Assembly (NCBI RefSeq): GCF_009861505.1
Contig: NZ_WTFT01000063.1
Location: 1 to 36,651 of the forward strand
DNA from: Pseudomonas izuensis
GTDB taxonomy: Bacteria > Pseudomonadota > Gammaproteobacteria > Pseudomonadales > Pseudomonadaceae
Reading direction: 5' to 3'
Length of the DNA stretch: 36,651 bases
Position 1 is the stretch's first letter; the number at the start of each line of letters is the position of its first letter. Below the pieces are notes generated by a model. It ran no database searches and had not been told where the DNA came from. It saw nothing but the letters and a program-made list of their open reading frames with translations. Both the position numbers and the translations under genes were made by a program. Below, piece by piece: positions 8,026-15,631 of this stretch.

Positions 8026-9993
8026 ATGCGTTATTCCCTTGTTGCACTTGCCATTGCCATCGCTCTGTCCAGCGGCCCGACCTGGGCGACGGATGCCGCC
8101 AACCCTGCCAAGGCCGCCAGCCCGACCACAGCGGCCGTCAATAAGGACGTGCTCAAACAACTGCCGTTCCAGGATCGTGCTGACTATGAAGCCGCGCGCC
8201 GAGGGCTGGTGGCGGCCTTCGAAGGCGAGGTCAAGGACGCCGAGGGCAAGACGGTGTGGAGCTCTCACCAATACGACTTCCTCAAGCAGAACCAGGCCCC
8301 GGACTCGGTGAACCCGAGCTTGTGGCGCATGGCGCAACTCAACGCCAGTGCCGGTCTGTTCCAGGTCACCGACAAGATCTACCAGATCCGCGGCATGGAC
8401 CTGGCGAACATGACCATCATCGAAGGTGACGAAGGGCTGATCATCATCGACCCGCTCTACGTCACCGAAACAGCCAAGGCCGGTCTTGAGCTGTATTACC
8501 AGAACCGTCCGCGCAAACCGGTGGTGGCGGTGATCTACAGCCACAGCCATGTCGACCATTTCGGCGGTGTGCGCGGTGTAGTCGGCGAGGCGGATGTGAA
8601 GGCCGGCAAAGTCCACATCTACGCCCCGGAAGGCTTCATGGAGCACGCGATCCAGGAAAACGTCCTGGCCGGTGCCGCCATGTTCCGTCGCGGTATGTTT
8701 CAAAGCGGCGGGGCGGTGCCCAGCAATGAGCTCGGGCAGGTGGATACGGGCATTGGCAAGGGCGCTCCGACGGGGGGCACCATCAGCCTGATTGCGCCGA
8801 CCAACCTGGTGGCGCAAGCGGAAGAAACCCATGACATCGCCGGCGTGCAGTTCGTGTTCCAGCTGACGCCCGGCACCGAGGCGCCTTCGGAGATGAACGT
8901 CTACCTGCCACAAATGCAGGCGTTGTGCATCTCCGAGAATGCCACGAAGACGATGCACAACCTGCTGACCCCGCGTGGCGCGGAAGTGCGTGACGGCAAG
9001 GCCTGGGCGCAGTTCCTCGACGATGCCCTGGTGCGTTATGGCGACAAGGCGCAGGTGATGTTCGCCCAGCACAACTGGCCGACCTGGGGCGGCGAGAACA
9101 TCCGCACCCTGCTCGCCGACGAGCGCGACATGTATGCCTTCGTCAATAACCGCACCCTGAACCTGCTCAACCAGGGCATGACCCCGCTGGAGATCGCCGA
9201 CGCTGTCAAGAAACTGCCCGGCGAGCTCGATCAAAAATGGTACGCCAGGGGTTACTACGGCACGTTGAGTTTCAATACCCGTGCGGTGTATCAACGCTAC
9301 CTGGGGTTCTATGACGGCAACCCGTCCAACCTTGACCCGTTGCCGCCGGTCGAAGCCGGCAAGCACTACGTGCAAGCCATGGGCGGGGCCGACAAGGTGC
9401 TGGCGCAGATGCGCGCGGCGATGGACAAAGGCGACTACCGCTGGGCGGCGCAACTTGGCAATCACCTAGTGTTCGCCGAACCTGACAACAAGGCAGCCCG
9501 CGAGACACAGGCCGATACGCTGGAGCAGTTGGGCTATCGCAGCGAATCGGCGATCTGGCGCAACATGTACCTGACCGGTGCGCAGGAATTGCGTCAGATC
9601 AAGCCGCAACAGGGCGCCCGTGTCACCGCCGACCTGACTCGCGCGGCGACGCCGGCGATGTTCATGGACCTGCTGGCGGTGCGCATGGATTCGGACAAGG
9701 CCCAGGGCCACGACATGACCCTGAACTGGAACTTCGATGACCTGGACCAGCATTTTGCCCTGACCTTGCGCAACGGCGTGCTGACCTATCGCGAACACAC
9801 CAGCCATGCGAAGCCTGTCGCCTCGGTGACGATGAGCAAGGCCGTGCTGGACAAGATCAGCCTGCGCCAGCTGGATTTCCCGACGGCGCTCAAGCAGGGC
9901 GATATCAAGCTCGAAGGCGATGGCGAGCGCTTCAAGGCGATGCTCGGCATGCTGACCAGCTTTCAGCCGACGTTCAACGTCGTGACGCCCTGA
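8026..9993 (+). CDS. Periplasmic alkylsulfatase, SdsA1 type (metallo-beta-lactamase fold)
   Basis: 655 residues with a signal peptide (cleavage near residue 21-22, TWA|TD), so it acts in the periplasm or outside the cell. The binuclear zinc motif HSHVDH is at 173-178. Two further ligand glutamates are in TEAP (E285) and ISENA (E304), and the His of FAQHNWPTWG is H349. The 19- and 45-residue spacings match P. aeruginosa SdsA1. After the catalytic domain come an alpha-helical dimerisation region and an SCP2-like C-terminal domain (about 530-655). SdsA1 enzymes hydrolyse primary alkyl sulfates to the alcohol and sulfate, feeding the alcohol to dehydrogenases like those downstream. AAGGA is seven bases before the ATG. 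The TetR gene starts 3 bp after the stop. Confidence 0.92.
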   Translation: MRYSLVALAIAIALSSGPTWATDAANPAKAASPTTAAVNKDVLKQLPFQDRADYEAARRGLVAAFEGEVKDAEGKTVWSSHQYDFLKQNQAPDSVNPSLWRMAQLNASAGLFQVTDKIYQIRGMDLANMTIIEGDEGLIIIDPLYVTETAKAGLELYYQNRPRKPVVAVIYSHSHVDHFGGVRGVVGEADVKAGKVHIYAPEGFMEHAIQENVLAGAAMFRRGMFQSGGAVPSNELGQVDTGIGKGAPTGGTISLIAPTNLVAQAEETHDIAGVQFVFQLTPGTEAPSEMNVYLPQMQALCISENATKTMHNLLTPRGAEVRDGKAWAQFLDDALVRYGDKAQVMFAQHNWPTWGGENIRTLLADERDMYAFVNNRTLNLLNQGMTPLEIADAVKKLPGELDQKWYARGYYGTLSFNTRAVYQRYLGFYDGNPSNLDPLPPVEAGKHYVQAMGGADKVLAQMRAAMDKGDYRWAAQLGNHLVFAEPDNKAARETQADTLEQLGYRSESAIWRNMYLTGAQELRQIKPQQGARVTADLTRAATPAMFMDLLAVRMDSDKAQGHDMTLNWNFDDLDQHFALTLRNGVLTYREHTSHAKPVASVTMSKAVLDKISLRQLDFPTALKQGDIKLEGDGERFKAMLGMLTSFQPTFNVVTP

Positions 9994-9996
9994 ACC

Positions 9997-10716
9997 ATGG
10001 CCCGCCGGTTGGCAATAGCGCCGGGCAACGAGGGGGCGCCAGCGTCCTCTCGTGGTCAGAGCAGTCATGACAACGTTCTGGTGGTACTGCCCGCCAGACC
10101 CCGTAAGCAACCGAAGCAGGCGCGTTCGGTCGCCCTGGTCGACGCGTTGAAAACCGCCGGGCGTGACATCCTCGAAGGGGAAGGGCGGGAAGCGCTATCG
10201 ATCTACCGGCTTTCCGATTATTCCGGGGTGGCGGTCAGTTCCATCTACGAATATTTCCCCACCATCGAGTCACTGATCGGTGCGATTTTCGACGACTACC
10301 GCGCCGATGCCCGCCAGCAAGTGATTGCCAGCATCCACGCGCTTCCTGCGTCGGCCACCCTCTACGACGGGATCGAAATGGTCCTGCGCACCGGTCTTGC
10401 CGCCTTGCACCGCTGGTTGCAGATCGACTCGGAGCTGAGCATCAAGTCCGCCTACTACGGAGAGTTGGTGCGTCTGGATATCGTCAAACCGGAGCGCTTC
10501 TGGATTTCGATGGTCATTCCGGCGCTGGTGCAACGTTTTTCCGATCAGGTCCTGGTGCGTGATCGCGAGAAAGCGGGCTTTCTGGCTTACCAGGCCGTCA
10601 CGGCGTTGCCCCGTGCGTTGCTGATCGAAAAACCCGAGTACCTGCTCGATGCCGACACCGTTCGGCTGCTGGCGCGCATGCTCCATGCGCTGCTGACCAC
10701 GGCAGACCCGGAATAA
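9997..10716 (+). CDS. TetR family transcriptional regulator
   Basis: 239 residues. The helix-turn-helix lies at about residues 45-90: RSVALVDALKTAGRDIL, then LSIYRLSDYSGVAVSSIYEYF, the typical TetR recognition helix ending in Y-x-Y-F. The C-terminal ligand domain is variable and its ligand cannot be predicted; an acyl-CoA, alcohol or fatty acid would fit the context. The annotated ATG has no clear ribosome-binding site and lies 3 bp after the sulfatase stop, so coupling is likely, or the true start is an internal GTG just before the PARPRKQPKQ stretch. It probably controls the sulfatase genes and/or the LuxE/LuxC operon that follows. Confidence 0.85.
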   Translation: MARRLAIAPGNEGAPASSRGQSSHDNVLVVLPARPRKQPKQARSVALVDALKTAGRDILEGEGREALSIYRLSDYSGVAVSSIYEYFPTIESLIGAIFDDYRADARQQVIASIHALPASATLYDGIEMVLRTGLAALHRWLQIDSELSIKSAYYGELVRLDIVKPERFWISMVIPALVQRFSDQVLVRDREKAGFLAYQAVTALPRALLIEKPEYLLDADTVRLLARMLHALLTTADPE

Positions 10717-10725
10717 CCTCTGAAA

Positions 10726-10754
10726 CCAATCGAACGAAAAGTAAAAAATATAAT
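10726..10754 (+). promoter_or_regulatory. Candidate promoter for the LuxE/LuxC operon
   Basis: A perfect -10 hexamer TATAAT (10749-10754) sits in a strikingly AT-rich patch within a GC-rich region, directly after the TetR gene. The -35 region is poor. AACCAA (10724-10729) and TTGGTT (10763-10768) form an inverted repeat flanking the -10, a possible regulator site. The leader to the ATG at 10898 would be about 135 bases. Confidence 0.4.
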
Positions 10755-10897
10755 AGAAACAGTTGGTTATGGTGCTTTTCGATGCGCCGGAATCCGGAAA
10801 TGGTTTTACCTTCTCTCCCCTTAAACTGGTCCCGCCATGAAGGCCGTTGCGCATCAATGGCCAAGGCGCGAACGAATGAATTCCAGGAGACTGTCCC

Positions 10898-12328
10898 ATG
10901 ACAAAAACAATAGAAGAACAGGTCGAACTGCTGCTGAGCGACCCGGCGGCCCTGGTCGAGCATAGCTTGCAGAACTGGACGCAATTGCCTGCCGAGCAGA
11001 TCGACGAGCTGCAGCTGGCGGGACTCAAACGTCGTTTCGGCGAAATGCGCGACCGTATTCCGTTGCTCAAGAAACTGGCGGACGCCGAAGGCATCGAGTC
11101 CATCGAACAGCTGGACGACGTGGTGCCACTGCTGTTCGAACACACACTGTTCAAGTCGTACCCACCCTCGCTGCTGGAAAAGAACAACTTCGCGGCCATC
11201 AACAAGTGGGTGGGCAAGCTGGTGCTGCCAGAGATGGCAGCAAAAATCGCCGCTGTCGACGTCAGTGCCTGCACTGGCCTGGACGAATGGTTCGAAACCA
11301 TGGACAACGCCATTCCCGAACTGTGCCTGAGCCATACCTCAGGTACGTCCGGAACCCTGTCTTTTCTGCCCTGCAGCGTGCGCGAGTTCGATAAGGCCCT
11401 GGAGGTGCGCAGGCTTTACGCCTGGAACATGACCGGCGTGAACACGCCGGACCCGGACATGTATTGCGCCTACCCTTACTACCGCAAAGGTTACCTGAGC
11501 CACCTGCGCAGCCTCGGCTCGCTGGTCCGGGTGCTGTTGCCCGATCCTTCGCATTTCCGTTCGGCCTATCCATCGACCCTGTCCAGCGACGTGCTGCGCC
11601 TGGGCGCCAGGCTTCGCGCCGCGCACAACAACGGCACGCTGGATCGCCTGGTGGTGGCACCCGAACTGCTGGCCAAGAAAAAGGCATTCGACCAGCAGCA
11701 GACCGAAATGCCGCAGCACCTGGCAGTCTTCTTCGACGAAATCGCCAGCGGCCTCAAGGGCAAGCGCGTATACATCGGCGGCACCTGGAACCTGCTGCAC
11801 AACATGGCCAAGGCCGGTCTTGAGCGCGGCCTGGAGGGCGTATTCCACCCTGACTCCTTCATCATCACCACCGGTGGCGCCAAAGGCGTGGTGCAGCCTG
11901 AGGGCTGGCGCGAAGAGGTCATGCGTTTCACCGGCGTGAAGTCGCTGAACGAATCCTATGCGATGTCGGAGGTGGTCAGTGGTTCGCACCTGCGTTGCGA
12001 GCAGGGCCACTACCACTTCTCGCCGACCGCGATTGCCTTCCTGCTTGACCCTGAAACCAGCAAACCGCTGCCGCGCCACGGGCGTCAGACCGGGCGTGCG
12101 GCGTTTTACGATCTGGGGGCCGATATTCACTGGGGCGGTTTCATCACCGGCGATGAAATCACCATCGAGTGGGATCAACCCTGCAGTTGTGGTCGCCCCA
12201 GCCACTATGTGGTCGGCGCGATCCAGCGCTACAGCGAAAAGAACGGCGGGGACGACAAGATCACCTGCGCGGCATCCGAACAATCCCATCGCGAGGCGAT
12301 GGACTTCCTCAACACCCTGGAGGGCTGA
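10898..12328 (+). CDS. LuxE-like acyl-activating enzyme (acyl-protein synthetase / PaaK-like)
   Basis: 476 residues. The ATP-binding motif LSHTSGTSG is at 144-152, followed by a long region like LuxE and phenylacetate-CoA ligase relatives, with a C-terminal PCSCGRPSHYVVG segment. LuxE activates a fatty acid as acyl-AMP and holds it as a thioester before reduction by LuxC. The next gene, 3 bp away, is LuxC-like, so the pair is the acid-aldehyde interconversion part of a fatty-acid reductase without luciferase. It likely converts the carboxylic acid made from, or destined for, the aldehyde. The specificity is unknown and a plain CoA ligase activity is an alternative. AGGAG precedes the ATG. Confidence 0.75.
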   Translation: MTKTIEEQVELLLSDPAALVEHSLQNWTQLPAEQIDELQLAGLKRRFGEMRDRIPLLKKLADAEGIESIEQLDDVVPLLFEHTLFKSYPPSLLEKNNFAAINKWVGKLVLPEMAAKIAAVDVSACTGLDEWFETMDNAIPELCLSHTSGTSGTLSFLPCSVREFDKALEVRRLYAWNMTGVNTPDPDMYCAYPYYRKGYLSHLRSLGSLVRVLLPDPSHFRSAYPSTLSSDVLRLGARLRAAHNNGTLDRLVVAPELLAKKKAFDQQQTEMPQHLAVFFDEIASGLKGKRVYIGGTWNLLHNMAKAGLERGLEGVFHPDSFIITTGGAKGVVQPEGWREEVMRFTGVKSLNESYAMSEVVSGSHLRCEQGHYHFSPTAIAFLLDPETSKPLPRHGRQTGRAAFYDLGADIHWGGFITGDEITIEWDQPCSCGRPSHYVVGAIQRYSEKNGGDDKITCAASEQSHREAMDFLNTLEG

Positions 12329-12331
12329 GCC

Positions 12332-13789
12332 ATGACCCATCCCATTGCGCCGATGATCATTCGTGGTCAGGTGATCACCGACAACCTGATTGAAGTGGGT
12401 GGACGCGGCGGAGACCTGAGCTTCCTCACCCCCGACGCGAACAAGTACATCGACCAGCTGCCCTTGGGCAACCCGGCGAAACTGGCGGATTTGTACAGCC
12501 TGAGCTTCAACGACATTCTCGATTACGCCGTCGAACTCGGCGGGCGCCTGGACCTGGACAAGAACCCGTACCTGCAGGAAGCCTGCGAGCTGTCGTTCCT
12601 GACCGCGCCCACCACCCCGACCATCGTCAAGGGCTCCTACATGGGCCTCAAGCATCTGCTGTCCCGTGAGTTCATCACCGAGATGGCGGAAACCACGGTG
12701 GGCATCAAGTATCTGGAAGGCTGGGTGCCGCAGACGCTGCTCGACGGCACTGAGCTGCAAGTGCGCTGCTTCGGCGCCCGCACCTTGCACATCGTCGCCG
12801 GCAACGCGGTGTCCCTGTCGTTGTGGACCATCATCCGCAACATGGTCCTGCGCAGCGATGCGATCATCAAGGCACCGTCCAACGACCCGTTCTCCGCGCT
12901 GGCGATTGCCCGCACCATGGTCGACATGGCCCCGGACCACCCGCTGACCAAACACCTCTCGGTGGCTTACTGGAAAGGCGGGGACGAGGCCTTCGAGAAG
13001 CGCCTGTATCAACCGCAGAACCTGGAAAAAATCGTCGCCTGGGGCGGCTTCGCCTCGATGAAGCATGTGACTAAATACATCCAGCCCGGCCTGGAACTGA
13101 TTTCCCTGGACCCCAAGCGCAGCGCCAGCATTATCGGCCAAGCGACCTTCGACAGCGAAGCGAACATGCGCGAAGCGGCGGTGCGGCTGGCCGTCGATAT
13201 CGGTGCGATCAACCAGAAGGGCTGTGTCTGCGCACGGGTGGTGTATGTGCAGAGCGGCACGGATGAGCAGGGCCTTGAGAAGCTCAACACCTTTGGCCGA
13301 TATGTCTATGACGCCATGCTCGGCTTGCCCAATACCCTCAGCACCACGCCCAAGCGTTATGACCAGGGCCTCAAGGCCCACGTCGACGCGCTGCGCCTGG
13401 ATGACGAGTGGTACAAGGTCATCGGCGGCAAGGACGGCGAGGGCGCGATCATCTGCTCGCAGCTGCCGGAGCCCGTGTCCTTCGCTGCCAGCCTCGACGA
13501 CCGTACCGCCAACCTGGTGCCGGTCGACGACTTGAGCGAAATGATGGCGGCGGTCGATGCCTACACCCAGACCGTCGGCGTCTATCCGGAAAACATCAAG
13601 GATCAGCTCAAGGATGTGCTGCCGCTGTATGGCGCCCAGCGCATCGTCTCGCTGGGCTATGCCGCCGCCATGAAGTTTGCCGCACCCCAGGACTCCATCG
13701 AACCGATGCGCCGCATGGGCAAGTGGATTTCCAACCAGATCGCCGCGCCCGAAACCAGCGCTGCGCCCTGGTTGCGGCCGTCGATCTAA
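12332..13789 (+). CDS. LuxC-like acyl-CoA reductase
   Basis: 485 residues of the LuxC (acyl-CoA reductase) family, a branch of the aldehyde dehydrogenase superfamily that interconverts acyl-CoA or acyl-enzyme and aldehyde with NADPH. The nucleophilic cysteine should be C298 or C300 in NQKGCVCAR. Other family landmarks are HIVAGNAVSLSLWTI (cofactor fold) and IKAPSNDPFSALAI. It is nearly fused to the LuxE-like gene, with GGAGGG as ribosome-binding site inside the end of that gene. In this catabolic setting it could run towards acyl-CoA, oxidising the aldehyde made by the alcohol dehydrogenase downstream, or reduce acyl groups. There are no luxA/luxB genes. Confidence 0.85.
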   Translation: MTHPIAPMIIRGQVITDNLIEVGGRGGDLSFLTPDANKYIDQLPLGNPAKLADLYSLSFNDILDYAVELGGRLDLDKNPYLQEACELSFLTAPTTPTIVKGSYMGLKHLLSREFITEMAETTVGIKYLEGWVPQTLLDGTELQVRCFGARTLHIVAGNAVSLSLWTIIRNMVLRSDAIIKAPSNDPFSALAIARTMVDMAPDHPLTKHLSVAYWKGGDEAFEKRLYQPQNLEKIVAWGGFASMKHVTKYIQPGLELISLDPKRSASIIGQATFDSEANMREAAVRLAVDIGAINQKGCVCARVVYVQSGTDEQGLEKLNTFGRYVYDAMLGLPNTLSTTPKRYDQGLKAHVDALRLDDEWYKVIGGKDGEGAIICSQLPEPVSFAASLDDRTANLVPVDDLSEMMAAVDAYTQTVGVYPENIKDQLKDVLPLYGAQRIVSLGYAAAMKFAAPQDSIEPMRRMGKWISNQIAAPETSAAPWLRPSI

Positions 13790-13815
13790 ACCAACTCAAG
13801 ACCACCACCTGACCC

Positions 13816-13907
13816 TGTGGGAGCAAGGCTTGCCCGCGATGAGGCCGGCACATCCTGCAGAGATGTCGACTGAAAGGACGCCATCGCGGGCGAGCCTTGC
13901 TCCCACA
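13816..13907. repeat. REPIN 1 (REP doublet)
   Basis: Two inverted 26-base arms (13816-13841 and 13882-13907, one mismatch), starting TGTGGGAGCAAGGC and ending with its complement, about 40 bases apart. It has the form of the REP doublets common in fluorescent pseudomonads. It lies between the LuxC-like gene and the alcohol dehydrogenase gene and can fold as a long hairpin. Confidence 0.85.
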
Positions 13908-13945
13908 AGTTTTGTGGTGTTCGTTCACTATTTGGAGAAACCAAC

Positions 13946-15007
13946 ATGACCACCTGCATCGGCTACGGCGTCCATGAAGCCAACGCCCCCCTCGAACCCC
14001 TGCGCTTCGAACGCCGCGCATTGCGCGACGACGACGTTTCCATCGAGATCGACTACTGCGGCGTCTGCCATTCCGACATGCACTACGTGCACAACGATTG
14101 GAAGAGCACGCGTTTTCCCTGTGTACCGGGCCATGAAATTGTCGGCCGGGTCACCGCCGTGGGGCCGGCCGCCAACCGATACCACGTGGGCGACCTGGTT
14201 GCCGTCGGTTGCCTGGTCGACAGCTGCCAGCAGTGCGAAGCGTGTGAAGCTCACCAGGAACCGCATTGCACCCAGGGCGTGACCCCGACCTACAACGGCC
14301 TGGACCGCATCAGCGGTGAAGTGACTCGCGGTGGCTATTCTCAACGCATCGTGGTGCGCGAGCGTTTCGTGCTGCGTGTGCCGCCGGCGCTGGACCCGCG
14401 CTTCACGGGTCCCTTGCTGTGCGCGGGCATCACCGTCTGGACGCCGATGCGCGAGCACAACGTCAAGGCGGGTACACGACTGGCCGTAGTCGGCCTCGGC
14501 GGGCTGGGCCACATGGCGGTCAAGCTGGGCGTTGCGTTGGGTGCCCAGGTCACCGTGATCACCACCTCGCCGGGCAAGGCCGACGATGCCCTGGCACTGG
14601 GTGCGCATCATGTCCTGCTGTCTAGCGATCCGGCGGCCATGAAAAGTGCCGCCAGCAGCTTTGACTTGATCCTCGATACCATCCCGCGCACCCACAACGT
14701 CAATCCCTACCTGATGCTGCTGGCGCGTAACGGGACGCTGGTGCTGGTGGGCGCGCTGGAACCCCTGGAACCGATTCACGGCGCCTTGTTGGCGGTCAAC
14801 AACCGCTCGATCGCGGGTTCGTTGATCGGTGGCCTGGAACAAACCCAGGAACTGCTCGACTTCTGCGCCGCGCATCAGGTGCTGCCAAGTTGCGAGATGA
14901 TCGACATCCAGGACATCAACCAGGCGTTCACGCGTATGCACAACAATGACGTGAAGTATCGCTTCGTGATCGACATGGCGTCGCTCAAAGATGTCGACCC
15001 CGCCTGA
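13946..15007 (+). CDS. Zinc-dependent alcohol dehydrogenase (cinnamyl-alcohol dehydrogenase-like)
   Basis: 353 residues, medium-chain dehydrogenase family. Catalytic zinc ligands are C41 (GVCHSD), H63 with E64 (GHE), and C159 (LLCAG). The structural zinc loop has C94, C97, C100 and C108 (C-x2-C-x2-C-x7-C). The nucleotide-binding GLGGLG is at 183-188. The family interconverts primary alcohols and aldehydes with NAD(P). Placed after the sulfatase, LuxE-like and LuxC-like genes, it would oxidise the alcohol released by the sulfatase to the aldehyde. GGAG precedes the ATG; a REPIN separates it from the LuxC-like gene, so it could have separate expression. Confidence 0.93.
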   Translation: MTTCIGYGVHEANAPLEPLRFERRALRDDDVSIEIDYCGVCHSDMHYVHNDWKSTRFPCVPGHEIVGRVTAVGPAANRYHVGDLVAVGCLVDSCQQCEACEAHQEPHCTQGVTPTYNGLDRISGEVTRGGYSQRIVVRERFVLRVPPALDPRFTGPLLCAGITVWTPMREHNVKAGTRLAVVGLGGLGHMAVKLGVALGAQVTVITTSPGKADDALALGAHHVLLSSDPAAMKSAASSFDLILDTIPRTHNVNPYLMLLARNGTLVLVGALEPLEPIHGALLAVNNRSIAGSLIGGLEQTQELLDFCAAHQVLPSCEMIDIQDINQAFTRMHNNDVKYRFVIDMASLKDVDPA

Positions 15008-15033
15008 CGACACGTTCTCCAGAATGCCAGCCA

Positions 15034-15070
15034 CCCCATACCCCCCTGAACGAGAGGTTGCGGTATGGGG
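15034..15070 (+). terminator. Hairpin after the alcohol dehydrogenase gene
   Basis: CCCCATACC (15034-15042) pairs perfectly with GGTATGGGG (15062-15070), 27 bases after the stop, with a 19-base loop and no T-run. It may be part of the 3' end of the operon. Rho-independent termination is not clearly shown. Confidence 0.35.
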
Positions 15071-15176
15071 CCTATGCCCTCAATAACCTGACCGCGAAAA
15101 ATGGCTGGCTTGTCGGGTCACCGCATCGCAGCGATGGCGGCCGATGAGGCGACCTGATGTCATGGATTCACTCGTT

Positions 15177-15284
15177 CCCCTGTAGGAGCGAGCCTGCTCG
15201 CGATGGTCTTCCAGACAACGCGGGCATCCAGGCAGCACGCGTTATCGTTGACGTCCATCGCGAGCAGGCTCGCTCCTACAGGGG
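15177..15284. repeat. REPIN 2 (REP doublet, perfect 30-base arms)
   Basis: The arms at 15177-15206 and 15255-15284 are perfect inverted copies (CCCCTGTAGGAGCGAGCCTG onward). The perfect match implies recent copying or conversion. It lies between two convergent transcription units, where it could serve as a bidirectional transcript-end structure. Confidence 0.88.
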
Positions 15285-15380
15285 ATTATGCACGCACCTC
15301 AACCAGGTCGGCTGTCAGGCCGCCTCGCTTCGGCTTTTGATCTGGGCGCCCCGTTAAACCACGCTGGCCGGAGTGAGGGC

Positions 15381-15581
15381 ATGCCGAGCCAGAGCGAGGC
15401 ACCGAGTGGTGGGGCAAGAGCCCTTGGTTACTTGGGGCTCTTCCAAGTGACTCGCCGTAAGGGCGAAACCATAATCAGCCGTTACCGAAGAAACGGATAT
15501 GTACACCAGTCAAAGCCAGATCGGGCAAAGGCAAAACCCACAAAAAAACCCCGATGCCCCCAGCCTGACCAAGGGCGGTAG
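15381..15581 (+). other. Small ORF in a probable dispersed intergenic repeat
   Basis: A 66-residue frame (MPSQSEAPSGGARALGYLGL...) with basic RRKGETIISRYRRNGY and a Lys/Pro-rich tail. I recall very similar sequences recurring between genes in Pseudomonas genomes, which suggests a repeat family rather than a host gene; this is memory, not a search. There is no good ribosome-binding site. It occupies the largest gene-free stretch here (15008-15631), whose other contents are a hairpin and REPIN 2. Confidence 0.4.
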
Positions 15582-15631
15582 GGGACATCGAGGCGAAAAA
15601 CGAAGGGGTAACCTTTAAATCACGAAACAAC

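Noticed and set aside
11339..13381. A 680-residue minus-strand frame across the LuxE/LuxC genes
   Set aside because: It spans two well-recognised genes and their junction and has no family motifs, so it is an antisense shadow.
10898..15007. A luminescence (lux) operon
   Set aside because: Only LuxE- and LuxC-like genes are present; no luciferase, LuxD or flavin reductase genes.
13816..15284. CRISPR-like repeated sequences
   Set aside because: They are paired inverted arms of REP doublets, with no regular direct repeats or spacers.
15157..15357. A 66-residue plus-strand frame
   Set aside because: It runs through both arms of REPIN 2 and so is a by-product of the repeat.
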